This document shows, in pieces, positions 1 to 5,261 of a stretch of DNA of 6,593 nt. The position numbers were made by a program, and so were the translations under genes. Below the pieces are notes generated by a model that was not told the DNA's origin, did not search any database, and saw nothing but the letters and a program-made list of their open reading frames with translations. This DNA comes from Gammaproteobacteria bacterium. Its GTDB lineage: Bacteria; Pseudomonadota; Gammaproteobacteria; Pseudomonadales; DSM-25080. The stretch lies in assembly GCA_013372965.1 (NCBI GenBank), contig JABXIR010000291.1, positions 1 through 6,593 of the forward strand, given 5' to 3'. Position 1 is the first letter of the stretch, and every line of letters starts with the position of its first letter.

Positions 1-22
1 AGCTGTACTTAAAGTCGACTGA
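1..22 (+). CDS. lepA: LepA (elongation factor 4) C-terminal end, partial
   Basis: Only the last six codons and the stop are inside the window. In frame 2 (bases 2-19) they read AVLKVD and end at TGA (20-22). This matches the usual C-terminus of the ribosome-associated GTPase LepA/EF4, whose family ends in a sequence like FLAVLKVD(K). The gene sits directly upstream of lepB, the classical lepA-lepB order in proteobacteria. LepA is a translational GTPase that acts on the ribosome. The call rests on six residues plus synteny, so it is an inference, though a well-supported one. Confidence 0.75.
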
Positions 23-30
23 TCGTCGAC
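14..30 (+). repeat. Inverted repeat GTCGAC-TGATC-GTCGAC over the lepA stop
   Basis: Two copies of GTCGAC (14-19 and 25-30) flank TGATC, which contains most of the lepA stop codon. Each copy is itself palindromic, so the pair can form a 6-bp stem with a 5-base loop in RNA. A short TTTT run follows at 37-40, seven bases downstream, which is too far and too short for a convincing intrinsic terminator. It could be a weak attenuator or mRNA-stability hairpin between lepA and lepB, or chance. Confidence 0.4.
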
Positions 31-49
31 GCACCATTTTGGGGGATTT

Positions 50-802
50 ATGGAATTGAACTTGCCACTAATATTTTTAATCTTAATTGTGGTTTCAGGG
101 GTTGTATGGCTAACCGATAGCCTGCTTTTTGCGAAATCAAGAAACGGCGGAGCAGATCCTTGGTGGGTCGATTACTCTAAATCGTTCTTTCCCATTTTGT
201 TTGTGGTGTTCTTTTTGCGCTCGTTTTTTTACGAGCCATTTCAGATTCCGAGTGGCTCCATGGAACCAACGCTAAAATCGGGTGATTTCATCCTAGTTAA
301 CAAGTTCGCCTACGGACTTCGCATTCCACTAGAAAACTCGACGTTCTTCGAAATGGACTCGCCAAAACGCGGTGATGTGATGGTGTTTTTCCCACCGGGC
401 TCGAGCCAGTACTTTATTAAGCGAGTGGTTGGTCTCCCAGGAGATCGTATCCAAGTGCTCAATGGGCAGGTATTCATCAATGGTGAAATACAGCCACAAG
501 AACTTGTGATGGGTTACCCAGTAAACGAACCCAGAGTGTTGGAAACTAAGGAAACACTCGGTGGTGTTGAGCATTCGATGTATCGAAACGTCAATCCTGG
601 GTCATTAAGCGTGAACGTCAATGTAGTTGTACCTGAGGGTCACTATTTTATGATGGGAGACAACCGCGATAACTCGAACGACTCGCGTGCATGGGGCCCA
701 GTTCCTGAGCAAAATATTGTGGGTCGCGCGGATGTTAAGTGGATGTTCTGGGATAAGTTCTTCAGCGTTCCAAGCTTCGATCGCGTTGGTGAAATTAATT
801 AA
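50..802 (+). CDS. lepB: Signal peptidase I (leader peptidase)
   Basis: Membrane serine protease that removes signal peptides from Sec- and Tat-exported preproteins on the periplasmic side of the inner membrane. The 250-residue protein has a first membrane helix at about 5-23, a short loop, and a second at about 46-61. The periplasmic catalytic domain follows. The catalytic serine is Ser70 in IPSGSMEPTL and the general-base lysine is Lys124 in YFIKRVVGLPGD. The conserved box GDNRDNSNDSR lies at 203-213. These correspond to Ser90 and Lys145 of the E. coli enzyme. The protein is shorter than the E. coli one (about 324 residues) but normal for many bacteria, and all active-site boxes are intact. 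The ATG at 50 is preceded by GGGGGA (41-46), a close-spaced ribosome binding site. It lies 27 bases after the lepA stop, so the two are probably cotranscribed. Confidence 0.97.
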   Translation: MELNLPLIFLILIVVSGVVWLTDSLLFAKSRNGGADPWWVDYSKSFFPILFVVFFLRSFFYEPFQIPSGSMEPTLKSGDFILVNKFAYGLRIPLENSTFFEMDSPKRGDVMVFFPPGSSQYFIKRVVGLPGDRIQVLNGQVFINGEIQPQELVMGYPVNEPRVLETKETLGGVEHSMYRNVNPGSLSVNVNVVVPEGHYFMMGDNRDNSNDSRAWGPVPEQNIVGRADVKWMFWDKFFSVPSFDRVGEIN

Positions 803-818
803 CACGGAAATACTAAGT

Positions 819-1178
819 ATGAAACATTATCAACAGGGAATGTCCTTCTACGGTATCTGTTTGCTCCTCGTTTTAGTCATTTTTTTCGGCATCTTAGGCT
901 TTAAGATTGGTCCGATCTACTTGGACAATTCGTTAATGGGTAGTTCGGTCACAGAAGTACTCGAAGGCGATCTAGAAGGCGCGAATCGTGCAACCGTTCG
1001 TGATCGCCTGAATCGAGCAATGACCATTAACAACATCTCTACTGAGGGACGTAACGCGTTGGTGGTAAGTAAAGATAACGACAAGTTCGTGGTAACTGCA
1101 GACTACGAGGTTCGTATCAATCTCTTCTATAATATCGATGTCGTTGTAAGTTTTGATGAACAGTATCGTCAACCATAG
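819..1178 (+). CDS. DUF4845-family single-pass membrane protein
   Basis: A 119-residue protein of unknown function, typical of the small gene found between lepB and rnc in many gammaproteobacteria. The N-terminus (QQGMSFYG at 5-12) is followed by one hydrophobic segment at about 11-29. The conserved-looking KIGPIYLDN comes next, and then a soluble mixed alpha/beta tail. The short polar stretch followed by a helix recalls type IV pilin-like N-termini, but no prepilin peptidase site is clear. I chose the ATG at 819 because the hydrophobic segment then begins near the N-terminus. The reading frame stays open back to 687, but that extension lies wholly inside lepB. The gene starts 16 bases after lepB and has only a weak ribosome binding site (CGGAAA, 805-810). 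The family assignment rests on N-terminal pattern and gene order; biochemical role is unknown. Confidence 0.82.
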   Translation: MKHYQQGMSFYGICLLLVLVIFFGILGFKIGPIYLDNSLMGSSVTEVLEGDLEGANRATVRDRLNRAMTINNISTEGRNALVVSKDNDKFVVTADYEVRINLFYNIDVVVSFDEQYRQP

Positions 1179-1181
1179 ATA

Positions 1182-1874
1182 ATGATTAATACTCCGGTAG
1201 AAATAAAATACCAGCAGCTTCAGGCGAAGCTCGGTTATCAGTTCAAAGATCAAGGCCTGCTTAAGCAGGCCTTATCTCATCGCAGTGTCGGTGCGCATAA
1301 CAACGAACGACTCGAATTTTTGGGTGACGCGATTCTGGGTCTTACCGTTGCTGAGGCTCTTTACCAATTAATGCCAAACGTTGATGAAGGTGTACTCAGT
1401 AGAACGCGTTCCAATCTCGTTTGCGAAGCGACGCTTGCAGAGATTGCCGAAGGATGGTCTCTCGGTGAATGCCTCATACTTGGGCAGGGAGAAATCAAAA
1501 GCGGTGGGCATCGTAAGCCATCAATTTTATCGGACGCGGTCGAGGCATTGATTGCTGCGATCTCCCTCGATGACAAGCTTGAGACAGCGCAACACTGCGT
1601 GCGACGATGGTACGACGATCGATTGAAAGTTATTCAACCGTTAGATCGTGTTAAAGATGCAAAGAGCCAGTTACAAGAATGGGTTCAAAAGTCTCAAGTT
1701 GAGCTACCTTTATATGAGATCGTTGATACCAAAGGCGCTGATCACCAACGTGAATTCGTTGTGAAGTGTGTGGTGCCCAAGAAATTACCCAATGGCGTAT
1801 TAGGCGAGGGGTCCTCGCGCCGTAAAGCTGAACAAGCGGCTGCAGAAGCAGCGCTTAATAAACTGAGAAAATAG
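1182..1874 (+). CDS. rnc: Ribonuclease III
   Basis: Double-stranded-RNA endonuclease that processes rRNA precursors, cuts structured mRNAs and often regulates its own transcript. The 230 residues match the usual length of about 226. The catalytic domain (about 5-150) carries the signature NERLEFLGDAIL, with acidic residues Glu42, Glu45 and Asp49. Asp118 and Glu121 lie in ILSDAVEAL. These correspond to E. coli Glu38, Glu41, Asp45, Asp114 and Glu117. The double-stranded-RNA-binding domain occupies about 157-229 and ends in the typical GEGSSRRKAEQAAAEAAL. The ATG lies 3 bases after the DUF4845 stop and has no visible Shine-Dalgarno sequence, so translation is probably coupled to the upstream gene. 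Two hairpin-forming repeats lie within the first 95 bases of the coding sequence. Confidence 0.97.
   Translation: MINTPVEIKYQQLQAKLGYQFKDQGLLKQALSHRSVGAHNNERLEFLGDAILGLTVAEALYQLMPNVDEGVLSRTRSNLVCEATLAEIAEGWSLGECLILGQGEIKSGGHRKPSILSDAVEALIAAISLDDKLETAQHCVRRWYDDRLKVIQPLDRVKDAKSQLQEWVQKSQVELPLYEIVDTKGADHQREFVVKCVVPKKLPNGVLGEGSSRRKAEQAAAEAALNKLRK
1216..1231 (+). repeat. Small hairpin AGCTTC-AGGC-GAAGCT at the start of rnc
   Basis: Perfect 6-bp inverted repeat with a 4-base loop (arms 1216-1221 and 1226-1231), beginning 34 bases after the rnc start codon. It lies 20 bases before a much stronger palindrome, so the 5' end of the rnc message can form two hairpins in tandem. Arms of this length occur by chance, so significance depends on conservation in relatives. 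Confidence 0.5.
1252..1273 (+). repeat. Perfect 22-base palindrome inside rnc
   Basis: The arms AAGGCCTGC (1252-1260) and GCAGGCCTT (1265-1273) flank TTAA, and the whole 22 bases equal their own reverse complement. As RNA this is a GC-rich 9-bp stem capped by a UUAA loop. It covers codons 24-31 (Q-G-L-L-K-Q-A-L), a conserved stretch of RNase III, 70 bases after the start codon. A perfect 22-base palindrome is expected about 0.0016 times by chance in a random sequence of this length with equal base use. It could be an RNA structure controlling rnc expression or decay, or a protein-binding DNA site. No function is shown by the sequence itself. Confidence 0.85.
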
Positions 1875-1875
1875 A

Positions 1876-2778
1876 ATGTCAGAAACTCAAACCCGTTGTG
1901 GGTTTATTGCCATTGTTGGGCGGCCGAACGTTGGCAAATCAACACTACTTAATCGAATTTTGGGTCAGAAGTTGGCCATTACCTCGAGAAAGCCCCAAAC
2001 AACTCGCCACCGTATGCTGGGCATTCACACCGAAGACCAGACTCAGTTTGTCTTTGTCGATACGCCGGGAATCCACAAATCGACCGGTCGCGCTTTAAAC
2101 GACTATATGAACAAAGAAGCGGTGGATTCACTGCGTGATGTCGATGCGGCGATTTTTGTCGTTGATCGTATGCGTTGGACCGACGAAGACGAACATGTGT
2201 TTGAACTTCTCAAAAAGTCAAAGACGCCCATTATTTTGGCGATTAACAAAGTTGAGCGTCTCGAAAACAAAAATGAAGTGTTTCCTTACATTTCAGAGCT
2301 AAGCAATCGCCATGACTTTGCGAGTATTATTCCAATTTCAGCGTTGCAAGGCGTGCAAGTGGATGCACTGCTGAAAGCGGTGGAACCTCACGTTCCTCCG
2401 AGTCCAATGTTTTTCTCGGAAGATCAAATTACCGACAAAAGCTCGCGATTCTTAGCGGCAGAGATTGTTCGTGAAAAGATTACGCGTCAGCTCGGAGACG
2501 AATTACCTTATCAGATGACCGTCGAGATTGAGTCCTTCAAAGATCAGGGCAACGTTCTAGATATTCATGCGGTGATTCTGGTTGAGCGTGACGGACAAAA
2601 GCGTATCGTCGTGGGTAAACAGGGCAGTCGTATCAAACTCATCGGTCAAGAGGCTCGCAAGGATATGGAGCGTCTCTTCGATCGCAAGATCATGCTTCAT
2701 ACCTTCGTTAAAGTTAAGCGTGGCTGGTCGGATGACGAGCGTGCTCTAAAGAGTCTAGGGTACGATTCGGAGGACTGA
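1876..2778 (+). CDS. era: GTPase Era
   Basis: Essential GTPase that binds 16S rRNA near its 3' end and acts as a checkpoint in 30S subunit assembly, coupled to cell-cycle progress. The 300-residue length is typical. The G domain (about 8-170) shows G1 GRPNVGKST (15-23), G2 around QTTR (41-44), G3 DTPG (62-65), G4 NKVE (124-127) and G5 ISAL (154-157). The C-terminal KH domain (about 200-285) has its GxxG loop as GKQG (247-250), in VVGKQGSRIK. The one oddity is G4: the family norm is NKxD, with the Asp reading the guanine base, but here the fourth residue is Glu127 (GAG, 2254-2256). The ATG lies one base after the rnc stop, with only a weak GAGAAAA upstream, so coupling to rnc is likely. The pairing with RNase III reflects a shared role in ribosome RNA maturation. 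Confidence 0.97.
   Translation: MSETQTRCGFIAIVGRPNVGKSTLLNRILGQKLAITSRKPQTTRHRMLGIHTEDQTQFVFVDTPGIHKSTGRALNDYMNKEAVDSLRDVDAAIFVVDRMRWTDEDEHVFELLKKSKTPIILAINKVERLENKNEVFPYISELSNRHDFASIIPISALQGVQVDALLKAVEPHVPPSPMFFSEDQITDKSSRFLAAEIVREKITRQLGDELPYQMTVEIESFKDQGNVLDIHAVILVERDGQKRIVVGKQGSRIKLIGQEARKDMERLFDRKIMLHTFVKVKRGWSDDERALKSLGYDSED
2769..2774 (+). promoter_or_regulatory. Ribosome binding site deciding the recO TTG start
   Basis: GGAGGA lies inside the last codons of era, 4 bases before TTG (2779). It is the strongest Shine-Dalgarno of the operon. It supports the unusual TTG start, which otherwise might be passed over, and no ATG gives a full OB-fold N-terminus. Confidence 0.75.
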
Positions 2779-3471
2779 TTGAATCGTCTTGAGCTTCAAC
2801 GCGCCTGGGTAATTCATCGGCGACCATACCGCGAAGGAAGCTACCTCGTTGACCTGATTACCGAGCGAGACGGTCGTATTACGGCCGTTTGGCGAAAGCC
2901 CAAGCGAGGTAGCGCTGGCGAACCTTTTCAGCAGATTACAGCCAGTTGGAAGGGCCGGGGCGAAGTTAAGTCTCTGTCAAAAGTTGAAAACTCAAGTCCA
3001 CCACTTCAATTGGGCGCGCATGCCCTCTATGCGGGTTTCTATGTAAACGAGTTGGTTTACCGACTATTGCCGGTCGCCGACGAACACACCAACGTTTTTG
3101 CGGCCTATGAGTACTGCATTAATGGGCTGGCATCGTCGCCGCATTTCGAGCCCGAACTTCGTCGTTTTGAGTACGAGCTACTCCTCACTTTGGGCGTGTG
3201 GCCGGAGCTTAATTACTGCGTTGATACTCAGTCCGAAGTGGAACCGACGGCGAGCTACTGGGTGAGTGTGAACGAGGGGGTTCGCAAGAGCGACCGAGCG
3301 TTCAATGAATCATTCACGGGCGCAGAATTAGTCGAACTTCAAAACAACTTGCTCGCCAGCGACAATTCGCGGCGATTGTTTCGACTTCTTGTCAATCAGT
3401 TGTTGGAAGGGCGGAGCTTAAAAAGTCGAGAATTATATCGCGACTTTCTGCTCGGTAGTGAAACGCCTTAG
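2779..3471 (+). CDS. recO: DNA repair protein RecO
   Basis: Recombination mediator of the RecFOR pathway. It anneals single strands and, with RecR, helps load RecA onto SSB-coated gaps. The 230 residues fit the family. The N-terminal OB-fold region (about 5-80) opens with AWVIHRRPYREGSYLVDLIT. The C-terminal helical domain ends with LLVNQLLEGRSLKSRELYRDFL (about 203-224), close to the E. coli ending. Only two cysteines are present (113 and 147), so the four-Cys zinc site of some RecO proteins is absent, as in E. coli. The start is TTG at 2779, directly after the era TGA with no gap, and is supported by a strong GGAGGA (2769-2774). The gene ends tail to tail with the next one, sharing 4 bases. 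pdxJ, often next to recO in this class, is not here. Confidence 0.94.
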   Translation: MNRLELQRAWVIHRRPYREGSYLVDLITERDGRITAVWRKPKRGSAGEPFQQITASWKGRGEVKSLSKVENSSPPLQLGAHALYAGFYVNELVYRLLPVADEHTNVFAAYEYCINGLASSPHFEPELRRFEYELLLTLGVWPELNYCVDTQSEVEPTASYWVSVNEGVRKSDRAFNESFTGAELVELQNNLLASDNSRRLFRLLVNQLLEGRSLKSRELYRDFLLGSETP

Positions 3472-3689
3472 TCGGCTTCTAGTTGAAAACGCCAGTACGT
3501 TTTGCCATCGCGCTCGACCCGCTCTTCAAACATCTCAAGCGGTCGAACCCAAAGTGGTTGAGGCGAGTTGATCGGATGGTATAACACCATCCACTCGTCG
3601 GTTTCGGAATGTTTGACGACGTCGAGTACTCGATATCTTCCGCCTTTAAAGTGTCGGTAGATACCGGTTGGAAATATCGGTTTAGTCAT
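3468..3689 (-). CDS. DUF1653-family small protein
   Basis: A 73-residue protein of unknown function. The sequence TGIYRHFKGGRYRVLDVVKHSETDEWMVLYHP, with PLWVRPLEMFEE at about 45-56, follows the DUF1653 pattern (G-x-Y-xH-[FY]-KGxxYxVL near the N-terminus and LWVRPLxMF in the middle). That pattern suggests a small beta-rich domain. I chose the ATG at 3689, where AGAAG lies a few bases upstream. A TTG at 3701 would add four residues and has no visible ribosome binding site. The start overlaps the end of the DUF3144-like gene by 8 bases, so the two are probably one transcript with coupled translation. The 3' end overlaps recO by 4 bases in convergent orientation. Confidence 0.8.
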   Translation of the reverse strand: MTKPIFPTGIYRHFKGGRYRVLDVVKHSETDEWMVLYHPINSPQPLWVRPLEMFEERVERDGKTYWRFQLEAD

Positions 3690-3957
3690 CGTCTTCTGCA
3701 ACCACAGGGTTGGCGATAAAGTCGTCGAGTTGCTCTTCTAGCATGGCTTTGTACTCACCGACTAAATAACTCACTGCCGAGCGTTTTTCATCTTTTAGGT
3801 CGTCAGTATTTAAGGCAACAACAAAAGCGTTGTAGCGGCTCGCCGCGTGCAATAGCGCCGCGTTAATTACGTCAGGATCACTTGATTCAGCGAGTTCGTT
3901 AGCTAGGTCGAGCAGCTTTTCGACGGCTTCGATTAATTGTGTTTCACGGTTAGACAT
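3682..3957 (-). CDS. DUF3144-like small helical protein
   Basis: A 91-residue acidic, helix-rich protein. The core, from LLDLANELAE (about 15-24) through INAALLHAASRYNAFVVALN (31-50) to YLVGEYKAMLEEQLDDFIANP (64-84), resembles the DUF3144 family. The family's function is unknown, and no catalytic motif, signal peptide or membrane helix is visible. The tail is very acidic (AEDDD). The ATG at 3957 is preceded by a good AGGAAA ribosome binding site (3964-3969 on the + strand, read in reverse). It is the first gene of a two-gene - strand unit facing away from the acidic orphan at 4102. The DUF number is from pattern memory and is less certain than the existence of the gene. Confidence 0.75.
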   Translation of the reverse strand: MSNRETQLIEAVEKLLDLANELAESSDPDVINAALLHAASRYNAFVVALNTDDLKDEKRSAVSYLVGEYKAMLEEQLDDFIANPVVAEDDD

Positions 3958-4023
3958 AAAGTTTCCTTTAATTGATAAGCGAAGTTTAACCTATCGCCCG
4001 TGTTTTGGCTCGTTCATCGTTTC

Positions 4024-4044
4024 AAGTGTAAGCACTTACTGTAA
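4024..4044. repeat. Overlapping short palindromes
   Basis: Three dyads share bases here: AAGTG-TAAG-CACTT (4024-4037), GTAAG-CA-CTTAC (4028-4039) and TTAC-T-GTAA (4036-4044). This density of symmetry in a divergent promoter region is typical of a repressor or activator binding site. No particular regulator can be named from the sequence. The cluster lies about 20 bases upstream of the candidate -10 box. Confidence 0.45.
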
Positions 4045-4052
4045 ATTTCTGA

Positions 4053-4076
4053 AGGTGCGCGTAGAATAGCGCACCT
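4053..4076. promoter_or_regulatory. 8-bp inverted repeat framing a candidate -10 box
   Basis: The arms AGGTGCGC (4053-4060) and GCGCACCT (4069-4076) are perfect reverse complements around the 8-base loop GTAGAATA. The loop contains TAGAAT (4062-4067), five of six matches to the sigma-70 -10 consensus. The layout suits either an operator centred on a promoter for the gene at 4102 or an RNA hairpin in its leader. A matching -35 is weak: CTGTAA at 4039-4044 has 17-base spacing but few matches. No T-run follows, so it is not a terminator. Confidence 0.5.
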
Positions 4077-4101
4077 CAAAGATTAACTCAGGATCACTCG
4101 C

Positions 4102-4413
4102 GTGGACGTACAACTCGATTCAGTCGAAGTAACCGTAAAAAGCTCGCAGCTAACGTACGATAGTGCGGGTGGCTTTTGGTGGGCGTTTGATGCGGACGTG
4201 GGGCCAGGCCTGCAGGTGCAGGTTCAAATAAGTCAATCGACCCGAGGCATTTCAGTCGACACAATATTCGACACCACGGTAGCAGAACGCGTTTTTTCAG
4301 ACATCGATGAAGTCGATACGTCATCGTTGGTGCTCAATATGGTGGCGGGATTGCTTCCCGATCGTGATGTGATCAACGAAGACGTCAACACCGTTCCATC
4401 GATACTCAATTAA
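4102..4413 (+). CDS. Hypothetical acidic protein
   Basis: A 103-residue protein I do not recognise. It starts at GTG (4102) with AGGAT (4090-4094) at suitable spacing. It has 17 Asp or Glu residues against only 4 Lys or Arg. The first half alternates hydrophobic and polar residues (for example LQVQVQIS, 37-44), suggesting beta strands, with an aromatic patch GFWWAF at 24-29. The second half has two possible helices around 58-85. There is no signal peptide, membrane helix or cysteine. It lies 77 bases upstream of the EEP-like gene on the same strand and may share its transcript, although the downstream gene has its own strong ribosome binding site. The open frame, start signal and codon use like its neighbours support a real gene; the function is unknown. 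Confidence 0.65.
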   Translation: MDVQLDSVEVTVKSSQLTYDSAGGFWWAFDADVGPGLQVQVQISQSTRGISVDTIFDTTVAERVFSDIDEVDTSSLVLNMVAGLLPDRDVINEDVNTVPSILN

Positions 4414-4490
4414 TTCTAAACTTTTAAGTAGTTGTCGCAACAGCAAACTCTCGGCTAAATATCTTTTATAGACAATTAGCGGAGGATGTT
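4414..4490 (+). promoter_or_regulatory. Leader of the EEP-like gene with strong ribosome binding site
   Basis: A 77-base gap ending in GGAGGA (4481-4486), 4 bases before the ATG at 4491. A weak promoter is conceivable, with TTGTCG (4432-4437) as -35 and an AT-rich stretch around 4456-4471, but the -10 match is poor. No terminator hairpin with a T-run follows the upstream gene, so readthrough from it is plausible. Confidence 0.4.
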
Positions 4491-5261
4491 ATGAGTACAT
4501 TTTGCAGTTGGCGGTTAGACAATTCAGAATTTAACGACGCACAGCTTGAGCTAATCGCTCATGCCTCACCCGATGTCTTAGCACTTCAAAATACCTCGTC
4601 AGACTACTACGCGCGGTTGAAACATAGCGAATTTTTTAGCTACAGCTGTTTTCAGCGAAGCGCCAATGGCATTGGCCATGCCATCTTTAGTCAATATCCA
4701 CTCGGCGACTATTACTTGATTGCCCCCACACTCAGAGAGTACCCACTGGTTCGATATGTTGCACTACCGACCGGTATGATCACCATGTTGGTTTTATCGG
4801 CTGCGGCGCCGACCGGTATGGATTTATCGGTGCTAAACCAATTAAGTGGTCCCGTGGTTGTAGCTGCAGCTGCACTCCCGAATAACTTCGATATGCAAAC
4901 GTTTACTTACAACGCCGAGAGCGGCACCATCGGTCATCGATTATTGCTCGCCAATCCATGTGAGGGTCTCAGTGATGTCTATCAACGGTACATCTCGTTA
5001 AACCCCGCTCTGAAAAGAGCGATCCAGTCGATGCGACCGCGAGGACCGATCGTGCTTGCGAGTACCAAGCGCAGCGAGCGCCGCTGCACTTCGGAGTTCT
5101 TGTTGGCAAACAATAAGCTGCTCACATATCACTGCGAGTATCGTCTGAACGAAGCTTGTGCGACGGGTGTGCAATACGCGTTAATTTCAGCAGAGCTGAT
5201 CGTCGATCACCCGTCGGTACATCCGTTCAAAACGCGGTTCCAGTCGGCTGAGCGTGCCTAA
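4491..5261 (+). CDS. EEP-fold (exonuclease III/DNase I-like) protein, probably catalytically degenerate
   Basis: A 256-residue protein with the landmarks of the endonuclease/exonuclease/phosphatase (EEP) fold in correct order. These are a first strand FCSWRLDN (4-11) where active members have SWNxN, and SPDVLALQN (26-34) for PDVxxLQE. GIGHAIFSQYPL (60-71) stands for GVAIxSxYPI, and SGPVVVAAAALPN (119-131) for GPVxxxGDFN. RRCTSEFLLANNKLL (197-211) stands for RxDYILxS, and LIVDHPSV (236-243) for the terminal SDHxPV. Most metal-binding and catalytic residues are replaced: the metal Glu by Asn34 and the GDFN Asp and Asn by alanines. Only the final Asp239-His240 pair remains. It may be a non-catalytic binding protein or a distant EEP branch. 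There is no signal peptide or membrane helix. The ATG has a strong GGAGGA. The 3' end overlaps the HMG-CoA lyase gene tail to tail by 4 bases. That the gene is real is fairly sure; the fold assignment is moderate. Confidence 0.6.
   Translation: MSTFCSWRLDNSEFNDAQLELIAHASPDVLALQNTSSDYYARLKHSEFFSYSCFQRSANGIGHAIFSQYPLGDYYLIAPTLREYPLVRYVALPTGMITMLVLSAAAPTGMDLSVLNQLSGPVVVAAAALPNNFDMQTFTYNAESGTIGHRLLLANPCEGLSDVYQRYISLNPALKRAIQSMRPRGPIVLASTKRSERRCTSEFLLANNKLLTYHCEYRLNEACATGVQYALISAELIVDHPSVHPFKTRFQSAERA
4767..4830 (+). repeat. Imperfect direct repeat inside the EEP-like gene
   Basis: CCGACCGGTATG occurs at 4767-4778 and again at 4809-4820, each followed by TTTATCGG (4793-4800 and 4823-4830). Both copies are in the same frame and encode PTGM followed by L-S. 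It looks like a small in-frame duplication with a 12-base indel between the two elements, in the middle of the protein. Confidence 0.6.

Larger units (their letters stand above)
3958..4101. other. Divergent intergenic region, 144 bases
   Basis: The only gap above 100 bases in the window. It must hold the start signals for the - strand pair (from 3957) and the + strand gene at 4102. It contains a cluster of overlapping short palindromes (4024-4044), a stronger inverted repeat (4053-4076), and the ribosome binding site AGGAT (4090-4094), seven bases before the GTG start. For the - strand, TTGAAA (4018-4023, read in reverse) resembles a -35 box, but no convincing -10 sits at proper spacing. No RNA gene or terminator is evident. 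Confidence 0.6.

Noticed and set aside
687..818. Upstream extension of the DUF4845 reading frame
   Set aside because: It lies wholly inside lepB in another frame, and the family N-terminus with its membrane helix begins at the ATG at 819.
972..1253. 93-codon open frame on the - strand across DUF4845 and rnc
   Set aside because: Antisense to two well-supported genes, with no family resemblance or ribosome binding site.
3690..3701. TTG start giving DUF1653 four more residues
   Set aside because: No ribosome binding site upstream, and the family pattern begins after the ATG at 3689.
4069..4100. Intrinsic terminator at the AGGTGCGC/GCGCACCT hairpin
   Set aside because: No T-run follows on the + strand, and reading the - strand the arm is followed by CAGAAATTT, also without a proper T-tract.
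4094..4324. 76-codon open frame on the - strand opposite the acidic orphan
   Set aside because: Low-complexity Arg/Leu/Pro-rich product typical of an antisense shadow. The + strand frame has a better start signal and a plausible soluble composition.
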